Shown here piece after piece: positions 47,551 through 59,300 of a DNA stretch of 64,000 nt. The notes beneath the pieces were generated by a model that did no database searches, was not told the origin of the DNA, and saw only the letters and a program-made list of their open reading frames with translations. The translations under genes were made by a program, and so were the position numbers. Source of the DNA: Geosiphon pyriformis (lineage: Eukaryota; Glomeromycota; Glomeromycetes; Archaeosporales; Geosiphonaceae); assembly GCA_016748015.1 (NCBI GenBank), contig JAAOMT010000563.1:200904-264903 (forward strand), in the 5' to 3' direction. The number at the start of each line of letters is the position of its first letter. The first letter of the stretch is position 1.

Positions 47551-50500
47551 AATTTTATAATTATAATCAGAACAAAAAATAAAAAAGTTTTATCTAATAT
47601 TTTTTCTAAAATATTTAATAAAATTTTAACCAGAGAAGTTTTTTTTGTTGTAAAAACAGCTAGACAAAATGTCTTAGAAGCTTTTTTCTTAAATAATAAT
47701 AATAAAAGACTGTTTTTAGTAGTTATTAAAGTATTTTTTTTATTTTTGGCTAGTTTTTACTAGTCAAAATTCTTTTAAAAAAACACATATGGGTTAATTT
47801 TAGTATTGCTTTCATCTTTACCAAAAGCCTAAAAGTTTTTAATAGTAAGCCAGTTAACAAACTAATTTTTTTAACTATTGTTGCTATATCTGATATTATT
47901 AGCATTACTTTTTTAAAAATAATCAGAAAAACCAAGAATTCTAAAAAATAAAAACAGTTACTTGCTATTGCTATTGTTACATCAAACTCTTTTGTAGTTT
48001 TAGATAAAATTTTAATTGTATTATTTAGCATATTATTTAAAATAAGCCAAGATTAATTACTGGTTATATTATTAAATATGATATCTTTTGGCAAATTTTT
48101 ATTGGTTTTAGAAGCAAAACAACAGTTTCTTGTTGGATTATCTGTTCTTGAAAACTGGTTTAAGCAAATAAAAACTGATTTATTATTGCTTTTTCTGATT
48201 TTTGGTATTGTTGTTAATAGTGTTTAGAAAATTATTATTGGTTAACAAAAGTTTATTGAATAGATGGTCTTTACTTTAGTGTTTAATACAACTTTTAAAG
48301 TAAAATTGGCCTATTTTAAAACTGTTTTTTAATTTATACATAGTTTTTTAAATATAAAATCAGTATTAAAAGACAATATGAAGCTTTTTTGTGTAGAGTT
48401 TGTTTTTCAAAAGTCTTTGAAAACTGCTTTTCTGGTTGAGTTTATAAGCTCTATTTGCTTGATTACTCTTAAATTTACCAAGTTTTTGGTGGTTTCTAAA
48501 TCTAATTTCTTTTTTATTATTATTATATTATATAATATATTTTTAAGTATATTTGCTATTGATATTAAAATAGCTTTTAATGTATTTAGTGAAGTCTTTT
48601 ATATTGTGCTAAAGCCTATTGATGTTTAACAATATGTAGTTATTTATTTTAAAATCTTAAATACTGTTATATCTGCTTTAAAATACTGGTTAGTTTTGTT
48701 GAGCAAAAATAATATTAGTATTTTTTCTCTTGTAAATCAAAATAAAACTATTCTGTTTTGTGATAAGTTTGAAACCAAGTTGGTTAATTTTTTTTCTGGT
48801 TGTATTGTTTATAAAATCAGTAATATAATTTCTTAAATTAATAATTAGACTTGTTTTATTTTTTGTTTATTTAATTCTGATTGTTTTTTCTGATTTGTTT
48901 TAATTATGTTTAACTTACAGAGTAATTTAAATGCTATTATTATTAAAATTAATACTTTGAAAAAATATCACATCTGGTAAAAAACTTTTAAATACCAATA
49001 CTGTTTTAAGTATTAAAACTTAAATTATTTGGCTATTAATTATAAGATATTGTTACAAATGATTATTTGGGGTCTTAAATCAAATAACAAATTCGTAATT
49101 TGGTGTTTAATAACTAATACAATTGGTAATATCTGAAGGTTTTATTAATCTAAAGATTTTGGTTGAGTTCTTTGTATAATAAACAGAAATTTAATAGTTG
49201 TTTTTAGTAGTCTTTCAGAATCACAATTCCATCAATTCTTTTTTTGGCTTGGTGGCCAGCAATTCTCTGGTAAGTAATCCTTAATCTCAAATGGTTTACT
49301 TTCTTGCAGAAGTCTTTTATTAGGCAATCTTTAACATCAATAATTTAGCACTTTATTCTTTAATCAATTAGTCAACAATAAGAAAAAGAAAATAAAAGAA
49401 AAATAAAAGAAAATAAAGAAATAAGCCAAGACAATAAATGTTAGTATCCTATCAATAGCTGTGATCAAGAGCTATTGTTCCAGTGTAATTAAGTATTAGC
49501 AGCTATTAACATAAAGTATTGATAGTGAAAAGTGGATTGAGATAGCAAATAATTATTTATTGATATTTGTAAATTAGAAAATTGCTTAAATGAAATTTAA
49601 ACTGAGAGATCTGTCTTTTCTGTTTCTAATGTTACTGCTATATATACATATTTGAGATTCCTCAATTCTTCTATTTTTTCTGCCAGGAATCCTGGAATTC
49701 TGCAATTTCTTGTATAAAAATCCTGTAATTTTTCTAAGAGAAATTCTGGAATTTCATATTTTACTATGTTTACTTCTGATTGGCTAATATATACTACTAT
49801 GATTTCTATCTTTTATGAATAACAGTGTCTTTACTTCTTTTTTCTAAAATGTTCAAAACTTTTGTGCTTTTTTTATTAACATTAAGTTTTATGTCAAAGC
49901 TGTTGCTTCTGTATCTTTTTTGGTTTCTGGTTTTTTAGTTAATTCTGTTTCTTCTGTTAATATAATAACTAATATTTCTGTAATTTTTTCTTGGTTGGCT
50001 TCTTTGAAATCTGATTTGGCCAAGTTTTTTGCTTTAATTAAGTCTATTATTAAGCCAGTCAGATTTTTAGTTACTGTGTTTAACCAATTTATTAATAATA
50101 ATTTGGTTTCAAATAGTGTGTTTGGTCTTAAAATTAATAAAGTTTTAATATATATGAATATTTTTAACAAAGCAGTTAATAAATTGGAGTAGAAAATAGT
50201 TGTTTTGAAAACTAAGTATAGTTATAAGAACATTAATATGTTTGGTTTTTTTATAAGTTTGTTTGCATTTAATAATAACATATTTTCTAATTAATATTAC
50301 TATAGAAACATAAATCTATTAGTATTAAGACTAATATTTTAAAAATAATTAAATAGCTGGTTGAATTAGTTAATAATAGTACTATATTGTTTGAGATTAT
50401 TTAATAAATGTTTTTTTTTAGATAAGTTTTCTTTTAAAATATTAATATAGTATAATTTAAACTGATTTAAGTAGCTAATTACATATAGAATGTATGTAAA

Positions 50501-50587
50501 TTTTATTTAGTACTAGAATATTTAGTTTGTTTTTAACTTTTAAATAATAATTAGATCATATTTATTAAATATCTAATAAAAAAATAT
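47551..50587 (+). mobile_element. LINE-B copy 2, interrupted by an LTR-C
   Basis: Plus-strand homologue of copy 1. The N-terminal part (from about 47565) has KIFNKILTRE as in copy 1. The RRM-like part is at 48378-48830 (AIDIKIAFNVFSEVF) and the knuckle region at about 48960-49045. The Leu-rich tail resumes after the LTR at about 49825 and is read at 49920-50192. The 3' UTR ends near 50575-50587 in TAATAAAAAAAT. All frames are broken; many stops fit G-to-A or C-to-T change. There is no ORF2. Confidence 0.7.
49051..49824 (+). mobile_element. Solo LTR of family C (best preserved copy)
   Basis: 774 bp starting TGTTACAAATG and ending GAATAACA, inserted in LINE-B copy 2. LINE-B sequence matches copy 1 on both sides. 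The flanks are ATAT (49047-49050) and GTGT (49825-49828); copy 1 has GTGT at this site, so a 4-bp duplication with two later G-to-A changes explains both. TG...CA ends and the 4-bp duplication fit a Ty3/gypsy-type LTR. No internal region is present anywhere in the window. Confidence 0.75.
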
Positions 50588-51062
50588 TAAAAATAAATAA
50601 TTTACAATAAAACCAAGTCTATTGTAATTAAATATTAATATTAGACAGTATTTTTTGTAATAATTTAACAACAACAATAATAACAATAAAATAACAATAA
50701 TAATAATTCTAATAATTTCAAAAAATTTTTAAAAAAAAAGAAAAAAATTAAATTAGTTTTTACTATTTTTAGTAGTAATAAAATGTTTTTAAACAATATA
50801 CAAATTAACAGTAAAGATTTAATAATTAATAAAAAACTTATTTATTAAATATATTATAATTTATTTATTTTATTTTTTAAGTAACAAATACAAATTATGT
50901 TTAATTTATAATAAAAAAATCAAAATTATACAAAAAACATTTGACAAAAAAGTGTTTAAAGTTTAATTATTAACAATTAACAAAAAAAATTTACTAAAAA
51001 AACCAAAAAATTGATATTAAAAACTTATTAATTCAAAATAAGTTAATAATATTAAATAAAAT

Positions 51063-51890
51063 TGTCATAAATAATTTTTTAAGTTATTAAAATTTTTGTA
51101 ATTTGTTATTTTAGTTAATAATTTGTTAATTAAATAATATTTTAAAAGTTTTAATGGTTGAGTTTTTTGTATAATAAATAAAAATTTATGAATAATAATT
51201 AATAATATTTAATATTTTATTTTTTTAATGTAATACTTAATTTATTTTATATTTATATTTTTTTAATAAGTAGTTTCATTTTTTTGACTATATTTTATAC
51301 TTTTTTTTGGTGTTTTTTATTAAATAATTTTTGATATTGTAATTTTAATATTATTTTTTAATTAATTAGTTAATATAAAACAAAACCAAAAAAATAAAAA
51401 ACAATAAAAAATTAATATTTTATTAATAATTATAACCAAAAGTTATTGTTTTAGTGTAATTAATAGTATTGTATTAATATAATAAACATTAACTAGATTT
51501 TAATAAAATAAATATTAAATTATAAAAATTTAATATTTAAATAATTTTAAATAATGAATTTATTTTAAATAAGTATTTAATTCAAGTATTAAATTGTTAA
51601 TTATTGAAGTTATTTAATAAAAATTGAACTGTTTTTAATATTTTTACTATATATAAATAAATATTTATAATATTAAATTTCTAAAATTTATATAATTTAC
51701 TTGAATTATTACTAAAATTTTTGATATTTTTGCTGATTTTTTTAGAATTTTTGGCATTTTTAAAATTTTTAAAATTTTTGTTAGTATTTTGGAATTTTTA
51801 ATATTATATGTTTTAATAATTTATACTATATTATTAATTAATTATTTAATATTTTGTTTAATATTTTTTTTATTTTTATTTTATAAATAA
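51063..51890 (+). mobile_element. Solo LTR of family C (heavily decayed, copy 3)
   Basis: Aligned by the blocks GGTTGAGTTTTTTGTATAATA (51153-51180), AAAGTTATTGTTTTAGTGTAATTAA (51440-51465) and the ATTTTTGGAATTT-like repeats near 51720-51800, ending near TTTTATAAATAATAA. Nearly every C and G of the better copy is T or A here. Ends are approximate. The A+T-rich flanks 50588-51062 and 51891-52954 show no assignable feature. Confidence 0.6.
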
Positions 51891-52954
51891 TAATATTATA
51901 GTTAAACAAATTTTATTTAATATGTAATTAAAACTCAAAATATCTGATTTATTTATTTAAAGTCTTATTAATCACATTAACAAAACAATAAATTTATTAA
52001 AAAAAAATAGATTAAATAAAAAAGCTTAAGTTTATACAAAAAACCAAAAACAAATAAATATTTTCTGTTGTAATAGTATTTAAAAAAAAAAATTTTATAA
52101 TTTTGTATTAATTATTACTAATAAAATGTAATTATTAAATAAAAAATATATTTATTATTAATAATTAATAATACTTTTAATTATTTAAAAACCCAGCTTA
52201 TTTTACAATAATTAATTTAACTGTTAAATTTTATTAGCAAAAAAAAAACCGAGTTTATTGGATTTATCAAATTTGAAATTAATTTTAAAGTTTAAATTAT
52301 CAAAGTTTTTGTTATAATAAGTCTTAAAATTGAGTTTTTGAGAAATTTGTTTTAATATTTGTTTTTTTTCTTAATTAATATTTTTTTAATTATTGATAAA
52401 TCTAAAATAGTAATAATAGTAATAATAAAAATATAAATAATTATAATTAAAATTCTTTAAAGTATTTTTTAAATTTGTTTAATAAATAAGTATTTTTAAA
52501 ATAATTCTAAAAAATAAGTTTGAAATTTTTTAATTTAATGTAAATATTGATACAATTCTTAATAAAATTTAAATAGTAATATTAAAAATATAATAATATT
52601 ATAAATTTAAAAACAAAATGAATTTTAGTTTTTTTTATAAAAATACAATTAATTTTTTAGATATTGTAATTAGTATTAATATTTTATTTAAGTTTTTTAT
52701 AAAATTTTATTTTTGCTAATTTTAAATTGACTGATTCTTTTAAATTATATTTAATTTTTTTATTAACATAAAAATTAAATATTAATTTTACTAGAAAATG
52801 GTAGTTAATTCTAAATTTTTTGAAAATATTTATATAATAATTTTTTAAACTTTAAGTAATTAATTTTAGTAAATTTTAATTTTATTATTTTTGTTAATTG
52901 AATTTAATAGTATTTTTGTTTTTTGTAAATTATATTTTACAAAAACACTAAATA

Positions 52955-53647
52955 TTATAGATATTTAAATAATATATTAGATTATAAGTTAATATTTTAA
53001 TACTATTATTTTAAATTTAAAGATTTTAAGTTTATTTAAAAGTTTTAATGATTAAATTTTTTATATAACAAATATAAATTTAATAATAATAGCTAATAAC
53101 ATTTAGTATTTAATTTTTTTAGCATAATAACTATGTTTTTATCAAACAATTTTTAATATTATAATTTTAATATTTTTTTTTAATTAATTAACAAACAAAA
53201 AACAATAACAAAATTAAAAAAAATAAGAATATATAAGTTAATATTTTATTAATAGTCATAATTAAAAAATATTGTTTTAGTATTATTAATAGTATTATGT
53301 AAATATTATTAGTTTTAATTTAAAAATAAGTAAATTTTAACAAAATAAATATAAATTTATAAAAATTAATTTAAATAATAATTTTATTTGACTAAGTATT
53401 TATTTAATTATTAAAATTATTTAATAAGAATTAAATTAAATTTGTTTTTTCTGTTTTATTATTATTATTATATATATATAAATTTTTATAATACAAAATT
53501 TTTGAAATTAATAATGATTTTTGCACTTTTTTTAAATTATTTTTGAAATTTCTAATATTATATATTCAAATAATTTATATTATGTTATTAATTAATTATA
53601 TTATATTTTAATTTTTAATTTTTTTCTGTCTTATTTTATAAATAACA
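52955..53647 (+). mobile_element. Solo LTR of family C (most decayed, copy 4)
   Basis: Follows the same order of landmarks as the other family C LTRs: TTTAAAAGTTTTAATGATTAAATTTT near 53036, a CAATTTTTAATATTATAATTTTAATA block near 53140, ATATTGTTTTAGTATTATTAA near 53265, and an end reading TTTTATAAATAACA at 53634-53647. Its left end is uncertain by tens of bases. Confidence 0.5.
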
Positions 53648-54618
53648 ATAGTTATATATGTTTAAATTTTTATTATTTAATTATTATTATTGTTAATAAT
53701 TTATTATTATAACTTTTAAGTTTTAAAATTTTTAAATCTTGCTGTTTTAAAAACTAATATTTTAAATAAATATTATATTTAATAAAAAATATTTAAATAT
53801 TATTATTATTATAAATACTAATATTTAAATTATTTGTTTATAAATTTTAAGATATTATTACATTTTTTTAAGTTTTTTTCAAATTTATTATTAGTTTTAA
53901 GATTTTTAACTTATTTTTTATTAATATTAAATTATATGCTAAAACTTTTATATTATTAACTCTTTTTATTATTATATCTTTGGCTGTTTTAATTGTTGTT
54001 ATTATTAATCTTATAATTAATTTTAGATTAAATTTTTTAAAATTCTAAATTTTAATTTGACTATATTAATTAAATTTGTTATTAAACTTATTAGTTTTTT
54101 GATTATTTTGGTTTTTTTTTGGCTAATAATTAAAAAAATCTTAAGCTAAAAGCTAAATTGGTTAAATTAAATAGTGTTATTACAGATTTTTTTGGTTTAT
54201 TAACTAGTTTGTTTAAAAACTTTGTTAATTTTAAGACCAAAATAAATTTTGGTTTAATAAATAATAATAAAATAAGTGTTACTAAACCATTTTTTTTAAA
54301 TAAATTAATTTTAAATTGAATAATAAATTTGTAACAAATAGGTTTTTTTAATATTAAAAGTAGTTTGGAAAATTAGATTGTTTTTAAGTAAATTTATTTT
54401 TAATAATCATAATTTAAATAATTATATTATTAAACTTAGTAAATTAAGTTTACTTTTAGACATTTTTAAATTAGCTTAAGATTGTTTTAATAAAAGTTTA
54501 AATAACTGGTTATGTGTAAAAAATACATGATTCACACTTATTATAAAACTTGAATGTTTTATATTATAAGTTGTAAAAAAATCACATTTTGTTAAAGCAT
54601 AAAAAAAAAATAAAAAAA
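53648..54618 (+). mobile_element. LINE-B copy 3 (ghost, plus strand)
   Basis: Heavily A+T-shifted but alignable to the ORF1 tail of copy 4 read in the opposite direction: AAGATTTTTAACTTATTTTTTATT and TTATATGCTAAAACTTTTATA at 53900-53955 correspond to the segment around 55370-55450. The 3' UTR is recognisable from AACTGGTTATGTGTAAAAAATACATG (about 54500) to an A-rich tail at 54600-54618. No reading frame survives. Confidence 0.55.
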
Positions 54619-54721
54619 ATTGGTGTAATTTTATTTTATTTTTAAAATTGGTAATAATATTAATTAATTAATTAAAAATATATTTTAAAAAGCTTGTTGT
54701 TATAATTATTAATATATATTT

Positions 54722-55676
54722 TTTTTATTAGAGTTTAATGAGCAAGGCCCAACCACTATCTAATACAATATGATTACGTAAGGTCTTAAATTAGATGTAG
54801 TTCACGTGTTTTTTACATATAACCAGCTACTTGAGCCAGTTCAGACTATACTATATTGATGCACCAGAAGAAAACTTACTCAAAGATGACATTTTTTGAA
54901 TAATAAAAAACAGAGTCACACTACAAGAAACCAATCCAACCAGCCATTTAGCTGTTTTCAAGGCATTAGCTTTAACATTAATAGGCTCATGTTTCCAAAG
55001 AGACAACAAATTAGAAAACACTTCTTTATCCAAACCAACTGGATGCTCTGAATTATCAAACATATCAATATTCTCTATGCAGCATTCTTTTTTTAAAGAA
55101 ACCACTTCCTTTTCCAACTTATTAACAATCTTACTAAAAGAATCCATATGTATCATAACCTCATTAACCTTAAGACCAAGTTTACTGCTTGAGACCAAAT
55201 TCCCATTAATAAATTGCTTGAACAATTTGACCAAGAAACCAACTGGTTTAACAATAGACTCAACCAAAGTAGAAAGCTTGACCAAATCAAATTCCAAAGA
55301 AGCCAACTGGAAAGACACCAAGGAATCATCAACAACTATAAAAGAAGAAGTAAAAGCTGCCAAGAGAAGAAACTCAGAAGAATCCAGAGAAGCAGAAGCT
55401 TTTGCATAAAAAACACCATCCACAAAACGTGGCTTAAACATCTTGGGAGCCTTAGGAGAAGGAGGCTAAGAAACTTTGTAGTCAACAGCCAAATGGTCTA
55501 CTTCTTGACATCTAAAACATTGCTGACAACCAGGAGTTTCTCACCAAATATGGCATTTTTTTAAGATACCAGTTTTGACAATTGTAGAGTTCAAATCAAC
55601 TTGGGAACCAAACATAACCAGAGCAAACTGGGAACAATGACCAGAATCAGACGAACAAGGAATAAAACAAGTCCAG
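54722..55676 (-). mobile_element. LINE-B copy 4, 3' half, truncated by gypsy-2
   Basis: The least decayed LINE-B. The 3' end at the left (T run then ATTAGAGTTTAATGAGC) closely matches the LINE-A terminus. The ORF1 tail (54851-55441) is open for 196 codons, with a heptad-like Leu/Val pattern (LASLEFDLVKLSTLVESIVK) suggesting a coiled coil. Upstream is the knuckle at 55478-55519, reading C-x2-C-x4-H-x4-Y, the last Cys changed to Tyr, with an in-frame TAG just after it. The element is cut at 55676 by the gypsy-2 LTR; copy 1 continues through this point. The 3' ends of copies 3 and 4 face each other about 100 bp apart. Confidence 0.75.
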
Positions 55677-56532
55677 TGTTATGGTTTAAGAATTTAGCAA
55701 AAAAAATCATAAAAATAATACAAATTATTCAATTATAATATAGCACAGTAATAATCTTAGAAAGGTAATGATTAACATAGTAGCAAATACCATCTTGCGA
55801 TAGTGGCAAGCACCAGTTCACAATAGCAGCCAACACCAACTGGTGATAGCAGCAAACACCAGGTTGAAATATCAAAAAGAAAGTATTTTCTCGTAGAACT
55901 ACAAACATGTATATATACAGTAGTTTTAATATTGAGAAATAATCAATCAAGTAATAAAAATCATAACTTATCAAGCAACAGATCCAATTTTATCCAACAA
56001 ACTCCACTTTAAATCATACTTTCAAATTAAATATCTCAAAAATCAAAAAGAAATGAAAAAGAATATTTAAAATGGAACTATCACAACCCAAAGTATTAAG
56101 AAACTTACTTGTATTATTTATTGAATGAAACTATCATTCATCAACTGAATCCCTTGGAAGAATAATTCTTGATCAAGATTATTCATGTTGTTACTAATTG
56201 ATAAAAGCTTTATTGTGAGAATTAGAAAAGTGCTAAAGACCATTAACATTCTGTGTTTCTAGATTAGAGAAATACATCAGGCAATTGCAAGGATAGTCTC
56301 AGAGAAGACCCCAGACAGTGGGTAGATTTCAGTTCAGCCTCTGAGAAGGAGTACATAAATACACACAACAATCAAGAATTAAAGAATAACTTACATCACA
56401 ACAGTAAAAAAAAAGTCTTCAGTGTAACAGTGACATTATCACACAAATAGAATTGAGGGACTCACAAAAGACTGATTGCAATTAAAGCGGGATATCAGCA
56501 ATTAAATATAACAAGAAAACCATCCTGTAACA
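55677..56532 (+). repeat. Gypsy-2 5' LTR (LTR-B)
   Basis: 856 bp starting TGTTATGG and ending CTGTAACA, the boundary with LINE-B copy 4 on the left and the primer-binding site on the right. It holds a 4 x 23-bp tandem repeat at 55777-55868. The same LTR, inverted, is seen at 63253-64000 and, decayed, at 260-1061. Confidence 0.87.
55777..55868 (+). repeat. Four tandem 23-bp repeats in LTR-B
   Basis: Units at 55777-55799, 55800-55822, 55823-55845 and 55846-55868, each beginning ATAG(T/C)(A/G)GC and containing A(A/G)(A/C)(A/C)ACC or a close variant. The inverted LTR at the right edge repeats them at 63928-63996, with the fourth cut by the window end. Their position in the upstream part of the LTR suits a transcriptional control element, but this is only an inference. 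Confidence 0.8.
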
Positions 56533-56534
56533 TT

Positions 56535-56551
56535 TGGTGAACCCTACGAGG
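56535..56551 (+). other. Gypsy-2 primer-binding site
   Basis: TGGTGAACCCTACGAGG begins two bases after the LTR, complementary to a tRNA 3' end with CCA. The spacing is the same as in gypsy-1 but the sequence differs after TGGTG, so the two families use different primer tRNAs. The tRNA was not identified. Confidence 0.6.
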
Positions 56552-56587
56552 AAAGAAAATCAAAAAAGAAATAATAATTAGCAATAA

Positions 56588-58381
56588 TTCATTGCTAAAA
56601 AAGAAAAGACAAAAGTGGTAACAAAAACCCCTAATCTTACTGTTCTTGAATTCTGCCATGCTATTTACACACAAAATCAAAGTGATCTTGGATTACCAGA
56701 AGGGTGTTGTCCAGCAGAATCTGTCCTCACTTATTATATCAATGCCAGAATAAATTATCATATAGGAAAGGAAGAAAAACCACACGATGTAAAACTTGGA
56801 TTGTATAGAGAATTATCACAATACACTACAAAAGAAGTAGCAGTAATAGCTGCAACTATTGTCAAAATCCATCGAGAAATTGAGCAATACGCCAACGAAA
56901 ATTTCCCAATATCCACAGAAAACACTAGGGAATGTGCCAACAAAACCAAAGAAAATTTAGAAACTAATCAGGAAAGTAACCAGCAAAAACTAGAAATACC
57001 AGCTCAAACGCCAAAGAAAACTGTCACTCAATCAATAAAGAAACAACGTATTTATTCACCAGAAGATAAATCATATCATTTTTCACCAGAAAATAAGATA
57101 CAAATTCCATTAGGAATTGCATCATCATCAACATCAACTCCACAAACGCCAAGAACTCCTAGTTATATTGATAAAATTAAACAATGTAACTGGGGAGACA
57201 TACCAATTACAGAAGGATATTCATCACTATTCCAAAACCCTCTTTTTCAGCCAAAATTTAGAACGGGGTTTGAAAACCGTGAAGAAGAGTCTGAATCAGA
57301 ATCCGAAAAAGAGACCAGCGAAAAAACAATCACAAGACCAGTCACTGAAACAAGCAGCCAGTCCAGAAACCAAGAAACTCGTGATCAAGAGCAAGAACTG
57401 GATATAAGGGAAGCCACCTTTAGGAACGCTCAAGGAAATATCATCCCACCTCCTCTTAGACCAATAAACCCACCAGCAGAAAATGGCAACAAAATGACCA
57501 CACCATACATTGCAAGACTAACAGATTTCTCAGGAGAGAAAGAAGAAACGGACGTGCACACATGGCTCAGAGAAGCACAAAAAGCCATCCAGGCAAATAA
57601 CTGGAACAACCAAAGAGCAATTCAAACATTACTTTTCTTTCTGAAAGACACAGCCAATTCGTGGTATTAAAGCCTGGAAACAAAACCCACGAGCTTCGCC
57701 GAATTTAAAAATGCACTCCTGGAGTATTTTAGCGACCCAAATACCGTAATCCAACTACAGAACAAATTCAATACTATCAAGCAAAATACTGGTAAAACTG
57801 TCACCCAATACCTTGCTCGATTCAATCGAATTCGCCGTCAGATTGAAGCAATTGAACAAGGATACTACACTGATCCTCAGGTTTTAAATCAGTTTATTAA
57901 AGAATTAAAAGGCAGCATTTTAGGAAGAGTATGCCCTGCCCACCCTAATTCCTTACCAGAAGCCGTTACGCTCGCCAGAGCCCTTGAATCGGCTAAGAAA
58001 GAAGCTAACTATAGTCAAATGGTTAACATGGTAATAGAGAAAAATAAGACAGAAACATTAGAGAAAAGAGTAACGCAATTAGGGGAGGAACTCTCTAAGA
58101 AAATAGAAAATTACCTCATTCTGGATCCGAGAAAAAATACATACCAACCACCCCAAAGACGCAGCCAGGAAGTCAGCAACAGTCGAAATAATCGCTCGTC
58201 ACGCCAAGAATTCAGAACAGAAACATGCGCCTGCCATTTTTGCAAATGCATAGGACATTTGATTAGTCAATGTCAAACGCAAATGATGCAGGAAGCACGT
58301 GAAAATAATTACTACGCGCCACCCCAAATGCCCAGAAACCAGTACACGTCAATACCACGCCAATATCCCACTATGTATTAA
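56588..58381 (+). pseudogene. Gypsy-2 gag with CCHC zinc knuckle (broken, no ATG)
   Basis: The N-terminal region matches gypsy-1 (VVTKTPNLTVLEF versus VVTTPDTTTLEY), then a Ser/Glu-rich linker, the capsid-like region (TWLREAQKAIQANNW, later QFIKELKGSILGRV) and the knuckle CHFCKCIGHLISQC at 58232-58273. A TAA at 57668-57670 fits CAA to TAA. The frame opens after a TAA at 56585-56587 and has no ATG before the conserved start, as in gypsy-1. A TAA at 58379-58381 marks the end of this piece; the pol frame continues beyond it. Confidence 0.82.
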
Positions 58382-59300
58382 AATCAAGGAGCTTACCAGC
58401 AACAGCCCATGATAGCCAACCCGAATTGGCGTCCCGAGGCCTGAAATCAGCCCATGTGGAACCAGAACGTGTTGGTCCAGAGGAATCCAAACCACGCTGG
58501 AACCAATCAGCAAACCAATCCAAACTACCAAAATTATCAACAAACTTACCTTAATATACTAGAAAACCTGATCATCGGAAACAATGACAGTAGAAACATA
58601 AACAGAACCAAGAATTCCTCCAAATTGAGCCAGACAATACCACCAGCAGTTGCCACCAAAAATAGCAGCCTCGCAGCTATTTTTCCTTTTGAATTAGAGG
58701 AAAACGAGACTATGTTCAGTAGAGCAGCATTGGATGAAAAACGCCCAATCACTGCTATGTATACAGAAGCCACTGTAAACAATACCCCAATCAAACTTAT
58801 CTTAGACAGTGGATCCGCTGGAAGCATCGTAACACTTCAACTAGTAAACCAACTGGGTTTCAAAGTTGATCGTGCCGCGACGTCCTAAATCATAACAGTC
58901 GATGGAAGTACAAAGCTGCTTCATGGCGAAATCAACTCATTCCTTTTCGAAATTAATGGCATAGTAATACCTACAAAAGTATTAGTAATGGACGCTACGC
59001 AATATCAAGTGTTAGTAGGGAATAACTGGTTAACAAAAGCCAACACCACCCTAAACTGGACCACCCAAGAGCTTCTGATCAATTATAATGGCCACCAGGC
59101 CAAAATTCCAGCCACCTGTGGCCACTTCCAAAAACCCAGCACCAACCAAAGACCTACCTTCGAATTTGAGAAAAATCCAGCACTACCAGCCATCGAAACC
59201 TATCAGCTCTCTTGGGCTGATGACCAAAGAACAAGACTACCAGCTGTACCAACGTGGACCAGTGAAGAAAGATCCAAATGGAACCAGGTAAGTTCACAAA
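58382..59300 (+). pseudogene. Gypsy-2 aspartic protease (broken)
   Basis: Active site LILDSGSAGSIV with DSG at 58805-58813, preceded by MYTEATVNNTPIK and followed by VLVGNNWLTKANT, as in gypsy-1. TGA at about 58442 and TAA at 58886-58888 interrupt the frame. It is in the same frame as gag. The spacer before it is rich in Asn and Gln. Confidence 0.8.

Noticed and set aside
54851-55441. Long minus-strand open frame as a possible host gene
   Set aside because: It aligns with the ORF1 tails of three other LINE-B copies and runs into the LINE 3' UTR, so it belongs to the transposon.
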